A DNA stretch of 64,000 nt from NCBI GenBank assembly GCA_964393825.1, contig CAYMUY010000003.1, forward strand, positions 62,001-126,000, read 5' to 3'. Below, one piece after another: positions 1-10,000 of this stretch (its first letter is position 1; every line of letters begins with the position of its first letter). The DNA comes from PFJX01 sp964393825 (lineage in GTDB: Bacteria; Pseudomonadota; Gammaproteobacteria; Burkholderiales; Thiobacillaceae). The notes under the pieces were generated by a model that saw nothing but the letters and a program-made list of their open reading frames with translations, had not been told where the DNA came from and ran no database searches. The translations under genes were made by a program, and so were the position numbers.

Positions 1-3000
1 GGGGTGGACATGCTGGCCATGCCGTTGCCGGGCATGGCGGAGCGCAGGGTGATGCGGTCGCCGCTGTCCGGGTTGTTGTTGGTCGCCACCGTGGTGAAGC
101 CGCCAGTGATGATGTCGGCGCCGCCGGTGAAGGTGTAGGCGCCGGCGCTGTAGCTGACCGGGGTGGAATCTCCCTGGGTGAAGCTGAATTCGTCGGCACC
201 ATCGCCGCCGTCCAGGGTGTCGGCACCGGTACCGCCGCTCAGGTAGTCGTTGCCGCCACGGCCACTCAGGCTGTCGTTGCCGGCGCCGCCCTCGATATCG
301 TTGGAATCGTTGTTGCCGATGAGGGTGTCGTTGCCGCCGCTCGGGTCATAGATGCCGATGTTGCCGGTCAGTGCTGAGAGATCGATGACCGTGTCGCCAC
401 TGCCTCCCAATGCGACGCCGCCTTCGTCAAGCGCGAAGATGTCGCTCTTGTTGCCGGAGCCATCGGTGCCACTCTGGTGGTCGCGATCACTGGAGGTGAT
501 CAGGACGTAGTTCGTGCCGGTCAGGTTGGCGGCGGCGAAGGACACGGTGGCAAGGCTGCCGTTGATCGCGACACCGGTAGGTGTGAGGCCGGCCAGTACG
601 GAACCGGTACCTTTCTGCAGGGTGATGCCGGTGAAGTCGGCGCTGGCGAGGTTTTCGTTGAAATACAGGTTCAGGGCGTTGGCACTGAAATTTGCATCGT
701 TGATGGTCGGACCGGTGGTGTCGACGATCTGCACCACATTTTGCCCAGCGCTGTTGCCGAGGGTGACGCCGTTGACGCCCACGAGCAGGATCAGGGTGTC
801 GTTGTCGAGATCCTGGCCCCCTTGGTTCTGGAACACGAACAGGCTGTCGGCCTGGCCGTTGCCATCGTGGTCGTAGGCGAAGCCGACCGTAATGCCCGCT
901 GTGGTGAGGTTGGCTTCCAGGTAGTCGGTGGCCGCTTTCAGGTTGCCCGCATTGATCAGGATGGCGGTGCCGCCGCTGTTTTCGAAGGTGAGGATGCCGC
1001 CGCTGATGCTGTGCTGCGCCAGGCTGCCGACATCCGTGCCGTTCACATGGCTGGCGTTGGCGGCGATGCTGCCGGAGGGCAGGTCGAGCTTGTCGTTGTT
1101 GACGCTGCCCGAGACATCGAAGGCGTAGACCGTGTCGTGGAAGTAAGGCTGGCTGCCACTGCTGGTCCCGCCGTCGGTGCCCACCACCACGGTGTCGCTG
1201 GCACGGTTTATGCCGTCGAACAGCCGAATGCTGTCCTGGCCCCAGCCGCCGTTGATCCGGTCGGCGCCCGCATTGCCGAACAGGATGTCATTGTTGTTGC
1301 TGCCCTGGATGACGTCGTTGCCGCCGTTGCCACGCACCGTGGTCTGGCCATGGGTGCCATAGAGCGTGCTGATGTCGATGGTGTTGGCATTTTCGCCGCC
1401 GATCACCAGGGTGCCCTGGCCGAAATAATTGTTGCTGAAGTCGCGCAGGTCGCTGCCACCGTTGTAGCTGACCACGACGAAATCACCGGCCGTGAGGGTG
1501 GCGCTGGTGGTGAAGGTCAGGGTATAGCCATCGGCGCTGAAGCCGGCGCCGGTAAGGATGTTCGCGCCAATGCCGTTTTTCAGGATGGTGACGCCGGTAG
1601 GCGCGCTGGCCTGCATCGGTTCGTTGAACACGTAGCTGACGCTGCCGTTGCTGGTGGAGAAAGTGGCGCTGACCACGTTGGTGGTGACGGAATTGCCGAC
1701 CGTCTGGTTGGTGACCGCGAGGGCGTTCAATGCGGCCGCGTCGTTGCCCGCCACATCCTGGATGGCAAAGGTGTCGTTGCCGGCCGAGGGGTCGCTATAG
1801 CTCACGGTGACGACATCGTTCTGGGAAACCGGGGCAAGCAGCGTGACGTTGGCCGTATTGCCCGAGATGAAGACATTGCTCACACCCCGGTTGATGCCGT
1901 TCACCGTGGCGAGGAAGTAGCTGGATGACGGCTGGTGCGCGGGATCGAGTGCCTCGTTGTAGGTCAGCGTGATCGTGTAGCTGTTGACCGTGGCGCTCTG
2001 CAGCACCGGCGCGGTGACATCGGGGCCGGCCGGGGTGGTGTTGGTGACCGCCGTGGCGGCCAGGGTGGCGGCGTCGTTGCCGGCGGCGTCCTGGGTGGCG
2101 CTGGCATCGTTGCCGGCAGTCGGATCGGTGTAGGCCACCGTGACGGTGTCGGTGCTGGCGACGGCGGCAGCCAGGGTCAGGCTGACCTGGCTGCCGCTGA
2201 CTGCAACACTGCTCACGGCGCGCACGACGCCGTTGACGGTGACCGCGAAGGCGCCGGCGGCGGCGTGATTGGCGCTGTCCAGGGCTTCGCCATAGTTCAG
2301 CACCAAAGCAGTGCCGTTGACCGTGGCACTCTGGAACACGGGTGCGGTGGCGTCGACATTGATGGCGCCGACATGGGCGCCCGCCGTGCTGGTGTTGCCG
2401 GCGAGATCGGTCTGCCTGGCCTGCACGGTCCCCGCGGCGTAGCTGCCGGCGGACAGCGTGAAACTGCTGCCGGTGCCGGGATTCCAGGTGCTGCCGCCGT
2501 TCGTGCTGTACTGCCAGCTGGCCCCGGTTTCCAGTCCGGAAACATTGATCTGGCCGTTGCTGGTGATGCCGTCCACACCACTGGCGCCGGTGTCGCTGGC
2601 CAGGACCAGGGTCGGCGCGGCGGCGACCGTGTCCACGATCATGGTCGCGGCGGCCGAGGCCGCGCTGACATTGCCGGCGGCGTCGGTGGCGGTGGCGACG
2701 GCGGTATAGCTGCCATTCGGCAGCGCGGTGTAGTTGACGCTCCAGGCGCCGGCACCATTGGCCGTGGTGGTGAAGGTGGGGGTGCCGTTGATCGCGATGC
2801 GCACCGTGCTGTTCGCTTCGGCGGTGCCGGAGAGTGTGCCGGTGCCGATATTGGTGATGGCGTCGCTGGCAGAGGCACCGGTGTCGGGGCTGATGCCGGT
2901 GATGACCGGAGCGGCGGGAGCCGTGGTGTCGATGGTGATGCTGCTGGCACTGCCTGCGGCGCTGCCCGCATTGCCAGCCAGGTCGGTCTGCTTGACCAGG

Positions 3001-6000
3001 ATGCTGCCGGGCGCGTAGGTGCCGGCGGCCAGGGTGAAACTGCCGCCGCTGCCGGTGTTCCAGGTGCCGCCGCTGTTCGTGCTGTACTGCCAGGTGGCGC
3101 CGGCTTCCAGGCCGGCGACGTTGATCAGGCCATTGCTACTGATGCCGTCGCTGCTGGAAGCGCCGGTATCGGTCGCAAGCGCGAGTGATGGCGCGGCGGG
3201 CGCGGCGGTATCGATGGTGACCGCGCGGGTGCCGGCGGCGCCGGTATTGCCGGCCGCATCGGTGGCGGTGGCGCTGATGGAGGGGCTGCCATCGGCGGGA
3301 ATCTGCGCGGTGCTGAACAGCGTCGACCAGGCGCCACCCGTGGCGGTGACGGTCTTGGTGGTGGTGCCCCAACCGACGGTGACCAGGGCGCCGGCCTCGG
3401 CGGTGCCGGACACGGTGACGCCGGCCGTTTTTTCAGCGGCGTTGACGATGTTGTCGGTGGCGACCACGCCGATCACCGGCGCGGTGGGCGCGCTGGTGTC
3501 CAGGGTGAAGCCGCCGGCCAGGCTGAGGCGCGCGTTGCCCGCCGTGTCCGTGGCGGTGGTGGCGACGCCGACCGCGCCGTTGCCGAGGGTGGTGAGGTCG
3601 CCGGCGGTGAGGGTGACACCGTGGGCAGTGCCGTCAGCCGTGAAGACTTTGGTGACGGCACCGGATTTACCGGTGAAGACCACGGTGACGCTGGATCCGG
3701 TTTCCGCGTTGACCGAGATGACGCCACCCGCGCCGGTGGCTTCGGCGGTGGTCAGGTTGCCATCGCCGACGCTGGCCACGGTCAGGCCGGGCACGGTGGT
3801 GTCCAGGGTATACGCCTGGCTGGCCACCGGGCCGTCGTTGCCGGCGGTGTCGCTGACCTTGAATTGCAGGGCGTTCGTGCCAGCGCGCAGGGTCGTGTTC
3901 CAGGCGACGCTGGTGCCGCCGATGCTGCCGGGAATGGCGCTGATGTCGCTCCAGGTGGCGCCGCCGTTGGTGGAGCCGTAGAGACGCTCACTCGCGGCCA
4001 GGGGCGCGGAGAGGGTGGCGGTGACGATCTGCGCCGCCACCTTGGTGATGAAGTCGCTGCCGCTGACGCCGGTGTCGGCCGAGATCGCGATGCCGCTGAT
4101 CCCGCTGCTGGGCGCGACCGTGTCGATGCTGACGTTCAGCACGGCGGACGCCGGGCCGACGTTGCCGGCGACATCGGTAATCCGGGCGGTAAGGCTGTGG
4201 ATGCTGTCCGAAAGGGTGGACGTGGTGATGTCGATGAAGCCGTTGGCGATGTCGTTGGCGGTGATGACGCCGCTGCCCACCAGGCTGACACCGTCATAGA
4301 CCTTGGCGGTGTCACCGGCGACGGCGGCGCCGCCGTCGATGGCGCTGGTATTGATGCGCACGCGCACGGTCGGGGTGTTGTCGCGGGTGACGTCGTCGTT
4401 GTTCAGTCGGCCGGTGTCGGAACTGGCGAGCAGGTCGGGGGCCGCCAGCGGCGCGTCGGGGATCTTCGTGTCCAGCGCCACCGACTGGGCGCCGGAAATC
4501 TGCGCGAAAGTGCTGGCGCTGCCGATGGCGGCGGTGGCGTCGGAGACGGCTGTGGTCGAGACGCTGGTGCTGCTGCCGAGCAGGTTGGTGGCGGTGGTGG
4601 CATTCGACAGGTTGACCGTGCCGGCGTCGGCGCCGGTGACCGTGGTGACCAGATTGTCGATGACCTCCTGGCCGGCGCTGGCGGCCGTGGCGCCGCCTGC
4701 GGGGGCGGAGGCCGCCAGCATGGCGATGGTGGCGATCTGCGCGGCGGCTTTCTGCACGCTGACCGCGTCGGCGTCACCGGGGTCGGCGGCGAGCGGGTCG
4801 AAGGTGAGCAGGTCGACGCCGGCGGGCAGGCCCAGGGCGGACTGCACGGCGGTGGCCGCGCTCTCGGCGGTGCCGCCGTTGGCTTGCACATAGCTTTGCA
4901 CCAGGGTGGTCAGGGGGCTTACCGTGGTGGACCCCGCGGGCGCCTTGTAAACGATGGTGTTGGGCACGCCGGTGTCGATGTTGACGCCGCCGATGGCGAC
5001 AATGGTGTGCCCGGCGGTGGCAATGCCCCCCGGGGTGGTGGCGGGCAGGAAGAAGTTGCCGCTGGCGTTGGTGACAACGCCGGTATCAACCAGGGTGCCG
5101 GCGACGTCAATGTAGACGGTGGCGTCGCGGATGTAGCCGTCGGCCAGCTTGCCGGTGGGCACCTGAACATTCATATCGCTGAACGCGGCGGCGTCGTTGC
5201 CGGCAACGTCCTGGATGGCATTGATGCCCGAACTGGAGTCGACATAAGCGAGCGTGACGGTGCTCTTGTAGGCTACGGGCGTATCGAGGGTCAGCGTGAC
5301 GGTACTGCCGCTCACGGTGACAGCGGTCACGGCCGGATGTGTGACCGAGTTGTCGAGGAGCCGCGTGACGGTGACGATAAAATCACCGGGATTCGCCGTG
5401 TGGGTGGCATCCAGCCCATTCGCTTCGTTGTAGGTCAGGGTTAGCGTGTTGCCATCGACCTGCGCACTGTCAACAGCGTAGACGGGTGCGTCGGTATCCA
5501 GATTGAAGCCACCTGCCGTGTCGGTGCTGATATTGCCGGCGGCGTCGGTGGCGGTGGTGGTCACCGTGACGGCGCCATCGCCCAGCACAGTGAGGTCAGC
5601 CCCGCTGAGCGAGACGGTCTGGTCGCCGCCGTTGCCGGTGAGGGTCTTGGTGACCTGTCCGCTCCCGCTGCCGGTGAACACGACGCTGACGCTGGCGCCG
5701 GCTTCGGCGTTGACGATGACGACGCCCGTGGCCGCTTCGGCGGCGGTGAGGTCACCGTCGCCGACCGCCGCCACCGTGAGTTCGGGCGCATGTGTATCCA
5801 GGGTGAAGCCGCCGCTGCTGGCGGTCGCGGTGTTGCCGGCGGCGTCGCGCGAGGTGGTGGCGACGCTGACCGCGCCTTCACCCAGCGCCAGCAGGTCGTT
5901 CGCGTTCAGCGTGACCGCCTGCGCGCCGCCGTTGCCGGTGAGGGTCTTGCTGACCTGTCCGCCTGTGCCGGTGAAGACGACGCTGACGCTGGCGCCTGCC

Positions 6001-6944
6001 TCGGTGGTGACATTGACGACACCGCCGGCACCGGTGGCCTCGGTGGCGGTGAGGTTGCCGTCACCGACGGCGTTGACGGCCAGGTCGGGCGGGGTATGGT
6101 CGAGGCCGGGCGTGACTTCAACCAGACTCAGGGAGGGCGGGTTTGCGTTCGTGCCGTTCAGGTATTTCAGAATGTCGACCGAGCGGGCCATACCATTGGC
6201 AAAGATCACGCTGTCGTAGGCAACATCCGATCCGCCGAGAAACTTCACGCTTTCGGTGTCACTGCCCACTGTGCGCGTCAAGGTCACGACCGTGCCGCTG
6301 AATGACCCGGTGTAGTCCGCCCAATTGCCGGTCAGGTACAGCTTGTCCTGTCCGAGTCCGAGCTGGGTGCCATCGACGGTGGCACCCGCCGTGACATAGA
6401 CCACGTCGACCCCGCTGCCCCCTTTGACGACCAGGGCGACCCCGGGACGGGGCAGCGCGATGGTTTCGCCCGAGGAATCGAGGACAACCGCCCGCATCGT
6501 GTTGCTGAAGGGGCCGCCAACTGCGGTCATCGGGAAGGCGGTGGAAGATTCGCCCGCGGGAACGGGCGCCGCGCCTGTGCCCTTGGTGTAGTTGAGCGCG
6601 TCCAGCACCGAGACCGTGCCATTGGCGAAAATCAGACTGTCGCCGCTGATGGCCTTGATGACTTCGCTGCCCCCGTTGATCCGGGTGAAGGTCACCACCG
6701 AACCGCTGTAGGTGCGTGAGTAATCCGCCCAGTTGCCGGAGAGATAGAGCTTGTCGACGCCCAGCCCTGCCTGGGTGAAGTCAAAGATCAGGCCATTGGC
6801 GCTACCGACATAAACCTGGTCTATGCCGGAGTTACCCTTGAATACGATTTCCTGGCCATCCAGCGATAGGGGGGCATAGGGCAGTTCGAAATCCATGAAG
6901 TTGGCACCAATGCCAAGCAGGGTGTAGCGCGATGTCGTGGCCAT
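1..6944 (-). CDS. Giant RTX/Ig-repeat surface adhesin, 3' end missing
   Basis: The reading frame is open from the ATG to the window edge (over 2,300 residues) and continues outside. An N-terminal module occurs twice, marked by DKLYL.GNWADY at about residues 62-75 and again at about 198-211. It is followed by many Ig-like or cadherin-like domains of roughly 90-100 residues, several ending in the typical DAAGN motif. Domains with a LTYNEALD motif near residues 490-590 and 1540-1770 resemble the SWM cyanobacterial-type repeat. RTX nonapeptides (GGxGxDxxx, for example GGNDVIQGS and GGAGNDSLSG) lie near residues 1866-1910 and 2198-2250. Such repeats bind calcium in proteins exported by type I secretion, so the product is probably secreted or surface-bound. 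No cleavable signal peptide is seen, which fits. No ABC exporter genes are nearby. The exact ligand and the C-terminal signal cannot be seen. Confidence 0.85.
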   Translation of the reverse strand, partial: MATTSRYTLLGIGANFMDFELPYAPLSLDGQEIVFKGNSGIDQVYVGSANGLIFDFTQAGLGVDKLYLSGNWADYSRTYSGSVVTFTRINGGSEVIKAISGDSLIFANGTVSVLDALNYTKGTGAAPVPAGESSTAFPMTAVGGPFSNTMRAVVLDSSGETIALPRPGVALVVKGGSGVDVVYVTAGATVDGTQLGLGQDKLYLTGNWADYTGSFSGTVVTLTRTVGSDTESVKFLGGSDVAYDSVIFANGMARSVDILKYLNGTNANPPSLSLVEVTPGLDHTPPDLAVNAVGDGNLTATEATGAGGVVNVTTEAGASVSVVFTGTGGQVSKTLTGNGGAQAVTLNANDLLALGEGAVSVATTSRDAAGNTATASSGGFTLDTHAPELTVAAVGDGDLTAAEAATGVVIVNAEAGASVSVVFTGSGSGQVTKTLTGNGGDQTVSLSGADLTVLGDGAVTVTTTATDAAGNISTDTAGGFNLDTDAPVYAVDSAQVDGNTLTLTYNEANGLDATHTANPGDFIVTVTRLLDNSVTHPAVTAVTVSGSTVTLTLDTPVAYKSTVTLAYVDSSSGINAIQDVAGNDAAAFSDMNVQVPTGKLADGYIRDATVYIDVAGTLVDTGVVTNASGNFFLPATTPGGIATAGHTIVAIGGVNIDTGVPNTIVYKAPAGSTTVSPLTTLVQSYVQANGGTAESAATAVQSALGLPAGVDLLTFDPLAADPGDADAVSVQKAAAQIATIAMLAASAPAGGATAASAGQEVIDNLVTTVTGADAGTVNLSNATTATNLLGSSTSVSTTAVSDATAAIGSASTFAQISGAQSVALDTKIPDAPLAAPDLLASSDTGRLNNDDVTRDNTPTVRVRINTSAIDGGAAVAGDTAKVYDGVSLVGSGVITANDIANGFIDITTSTLSDSIHSLTARITDVAGNVGPASAVLNVSIDTVAPSSGISGIAISADTGVSGSDFITKVAAQIVTATLSAPLAASERLYGSTNGGATWSDISAIPGSIGGTSVAWNTTLRAGTNALQFKVSDTAGNDGPVASQAYTLDTTVPGLTVASVGDGNLTTAEATGAGGVISVNAETGSSVTVVFTGKSGAVTKVFTADGTAHGVTLTAGDLTTLGNGAVGVATTATDTAGNARLSLAGGFTLDTSAPTAPVIGVVATDNIVNAAEKTAGVTVSGTAEAGALVTVGWGTTTKTVTATGGAWSTLFSTAQIPADGSPSISATATDAAGNTGAAGTRAVTIDTAAPAAPSLALATDTGASSSDGISSNGLINVAGLEAGATWQYSTNSGGTWNTGSGGSFTLAAGTYAPGSILVKQTDLAGNAGSAAGSASSITIDTTAPAAPVITGISPDTGASASDAITNIGTGTLSGTAEANSTVRIAINGTPTFTTTANGAGAWSVNYTALPNGSYTAVATATDAAGNVSAASAAATMIVDTVAAAPTLVLASDTGASGVDGITSNGQINVSGLETGASWQYSTNGGSTWNPGTGSSFTLSAGSYAAGTVQARQTDLAGNTSTAGAHVGAINVDATAPVFQSATVNGTALVLNYGEALDSANHAAAGAFAVTVNGVVRAVSSVAVSGSQVSLTLAAAVASTDTVTVAYTDPTAGNDASATQDAAGNDAATLAATAVTNTTPAGPDVTAPVLQSATVNSYTITLTYNEALDPAHQPSSSYFLATVNGINRGVSNVFISGNTANVTLLAPVSQNDVVTVSYSDPSAGNDTFAIQDVAGNDAAALNALAVTNQTVGNSVTTNVVSATFSTSNGSVSYVFNEPMQASAPTGVTILKNGIGANILTGAGFSADGYTLTFTTSATLTAGDFVVVSYNGGSDLRDFSNNYFGQGTLVIGGENANTIDISTLYGTHGQTTVRGNGGNDVIQGSNNNDILFGNAGADRINGGWGQDSIRLFDGINRASDTVVVGTDGGTSSGSQPYFHDTVYAFDVSGSVNNDKLDLPSGSIAANASHVNGTDVGSLAQHSISGGILTFENSGGTAILINAGNLKAATDYLEANLTTAGITVGFAYDHDGNGQADSLFVFQNQGGQDLDNDTLILLVGVNGVTLGNSAGQNVVQIVDTTGPTINDANFSANALNLYFNENLASADFTGITLQKGTGSVLAGLTPTGVAINGSLATVSFAAANLTGTNYVLITSSDRDHQSGTDGSGNKSDIFALDEGGVALGGSGDTVIDLSALTGNIGIYDPSGGNDTLIGNNDSNDIEGGAGNDSLSGRGGNDYLSGGTGADTLDGGDGADEFSFTQGDSTPVSYSAGAYTFTGGADIITGGFTTVATNNNPDSGDRITLRSAMPGNGMASMST

Positions 6945-7011
6945 GTTCTACCTTCGGGTGCGAGCGGGTTATCGGGGACAGTTTGTGCAGGGGTGGATGT
7001 AAACGCCTGGA

Positions 7012-10000
7012 TCAACCGTACAGAATCGGCTGGTAGCTGACGTTCAACAGCGCTTGAAGTGAGGTCGTGTCGGAGAAGGAGGTCGTCAATCCGGCCAGGG
7101 TGATATCGAACTGGCCACCGTTATTGCCCGTGATGGTGCCACTGGCGCTAGTGATGAGCTGGGTGGGCGCCACGCCGAGATCAATGATCAGGCCGGCGTT
7201 GAAGTCGCCCTGCCGCTGGACCGTGTTGTCGCCATGGTTGTCGATGTAGATCAGGTCGCCCGCGCCGAAGTTGTTGACCGCGATGTAGAAATCGTTGGTG
7301 GCGATACCGGTCGTGGCCAGATCGTTGGCGACGATGGCCTTGTTGCCATCGGCGAAATCACGCACGACAGGGCTGCCGCCGGGCGCGCCGTTCCCTTCCG
7401 CGTCCCACCAGCCATGACCGGCGACCATGGCATCGGTACCACTGTTCATCGCCTGAGATGCGGCAGCCGTGGCAGTGGCCGAAGGATTGACGGTGCTGAA
7501 ATTCATCGCCGAGGCATCGGCGGTAGCGACACTGGCCTGTCCACTGGTCACGCCGAGGAAGGCGCCGGCGTCGGCCATGATGTGGTAGTCGTTGTTGAAA
7601 TCCAGGTCGAACTGCGGATTGATGGTGATGGTGTGGCCAACGATGCTGACCTTGCTGGTGTCGGTCACCAGGATATGCTGCGTGTTGATCGTGCTCTCGC
7701 CGTGGAAGCCGGTACCGCCATCATTGATGAGGTGGATGTACTTGTCGGCGACTGCCGTCACGTTTTCGCTTGCGGTCATGACGATATTGCTGGTGACCTC
7801 GAAGTTGGTGACGTTGTCGATGGTGCTGGAGAGCGACGGCGCGTTGACGACGGAAATTGCCACGGCCTGGCTGCTGGCGTTGCCGGCGAGGTCGGTGGCG
7901 GTGACGCTGAAGTTGTAGACGTTGTCGCCACCGTTGTCTGCCGGTGCAGCGGTGCTCGGCGCCGCCTTGAAGGTGATGGCGCCGCTGTTGGTGTCGATGT
8001 TGAACAGTCCGGCGTCGGTGCCGGAGAGGCTGTAGCTGACCGGACCGCCGTCACTGGCGACGGCGGTGTAGGCGGTGCCGGTGCCCTGGTTGGGGAAGAC
8101 GGCGCTGGCGGCGCTGGTGAAGCTGGGCGCGCTGGTGTCCAGGGTGTAGGCCTGGGTGCCGGTGGTCGCGCCGTCGTTGCCGGCCTGGTCGACGACGCGG
8201 AAGCCGATGGTGTCGCTGCCCGCCAGGGTGGCGCCATCCCATGAGATGGCGGTGCCGCTGGCCTTGGCGGTGATGTCGGTCCAGTGGGCGCCGTTGTCGA
8301 CGGTGCCGTAAAGCGTGTCGCCCGCGGCCAGGGCGGCGCTGAGGGTGCCGGTGATGGTCTGGGCGGCGGTGCTGGTATAGAAGTCCGCCGCGCTGGCGCC
8401 GGTGTCGGCGCTGATGTCGACGCCGCTCACGGTCTGGGTCGGGGCGGTGGTGTCGCGGGTGAAGGTGAGACTGGCTGTTCTGACGTTTCCGGCCGGGTCG
8501 GTGTCGGTGACCACGACGGTATGGCTGCCGTCCGTGCTCGGGGCCGTGTAGCTGCTGGTGGGCGCGCCGCCATCCACCGTGAAGGTGCGGGTGATGTCGG
8601 GATTGCTGCCGCTGATGGTCAGGCTGGCATCGCTGGTGACGCGGTCGGCGTTGCTGGAGCCGGTGTCATGGGTCAGGGCCAGGGTCGGGGTGGCCAGGGT
8701 GGTGTCGAGGGTGAAGGTGACGCTGGCATTGGCGGTGTTGCCGGCGGTGTCGGTGTCGGTGACCACCACGGTGTGGCTGCCATCAGTGGTCGGCGCCGTG
8801 TAGGTCGCGGCGGGCGCACCGCCATCCACCGTGAAGGTGCGGGTGACATCGGCCGCCGTCGCGCTGAGGCTCAGGCTGGCGTCGTTGGTCAGGCCATCGC
8901 TGTTGCTGACGCCGGTGTCGTGGGTCAGCGCCACGGTCGGCGTGGCGATGACGGTATCCAGCGTGAAGGTGAGGCTGGCGCTGCGGGTGTTGCCGGCGGT
9001 ATCGGTATCTGTGACGACGACGGCATGGCTGCCATCGCTGGTCGGGGCCGTGTAGCTGGCCGCGGGCGCGCCACCGTCGACGGTGAAGGACCGGGTGACA
9101 TCGGTGGCCATGCCGCTGAAGGTCAGGCTGGCATCGCTGGTGATGCCGTCACTATTGCTGGCGCCGGTGTCATGGGTCAGGGCCAGGGTCGGGGTGGCCA
9201 GGGTTGTGTCGAGGGTGAAGGTGAGGCTGGCGTTGGCCGTGTTGCCGGCGGTGTCGGTGTCGGTGACCACGACGGTGTGGCTGCCGTCCGTGGTCGGCGC
9301 AGTGTAGGTGGTCGAAGTGGTGCCGCCATCCACCGTGTAGGTGCGGGAGACATCGGCTGCCTTGGCGCTGAGGCTCAGGCTGGCGTCGTTGGTCAGGCCG
9401 TCGCTGTTGCTGCTGCCGTTGTCGCGGGCCAGCGCCACGGTCGGGGTGGCGATGACGGTGTCGATGTTGAGCGTGCGGCTGGCATCACCGGGATTGTTGG
9501 AGTCGTCGGTCACTTCGGCAGTGACCGGGTAGGCGCCGTCGGCGAACGCGGCCATGGTGGTGGCGTCGACCATTACGCTCCAGGTGCCGGCGGTGACCGG
9601 GCTGGTATAGGTCTGGCCATTCAGGTGCACGGTCAGGGTCCGGCCATCGGCGCCGGACGCGGTGCCACTGATGATCAGTTCGTCGCCGTATTCCAGTGCG
9701 TTGATGTAGTCATCGCCAGCCATGCTGTTGATGCTGACCACCGGGCCGGAAGTGGCAACCCGCACGTCGCGGCTGGCCTGGGCAGCCGCGTTGCCGGCCA
9801 GATCGGAGACGTTGGCGGTCGCCGAATAGACGGTCTGGTCGACAAGGGCGCCGACAGCGCCGGCCGGGACCGTGACGCTCCAGGCATTGCTGGCAACCGT
9901 GCCGGTATAGGCCTGGCCATTCAGGTTCACCGTGACGCTACGTCCATCCTCGGCGCCCGTGGTGGCGCCACTGATGGTCAGGGCGTTGGCATGCTCGGTG

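Noticed and set aside
477..6305. Several long plus-strand frames antisense to the first adhesin (for example 477-1928, 1935-3188 and 3621-5444)
   Set aside because: Same reason: their products are repetitive Gly/Ala/Asp-rich shadows of the adhesin repeats on the other strand.
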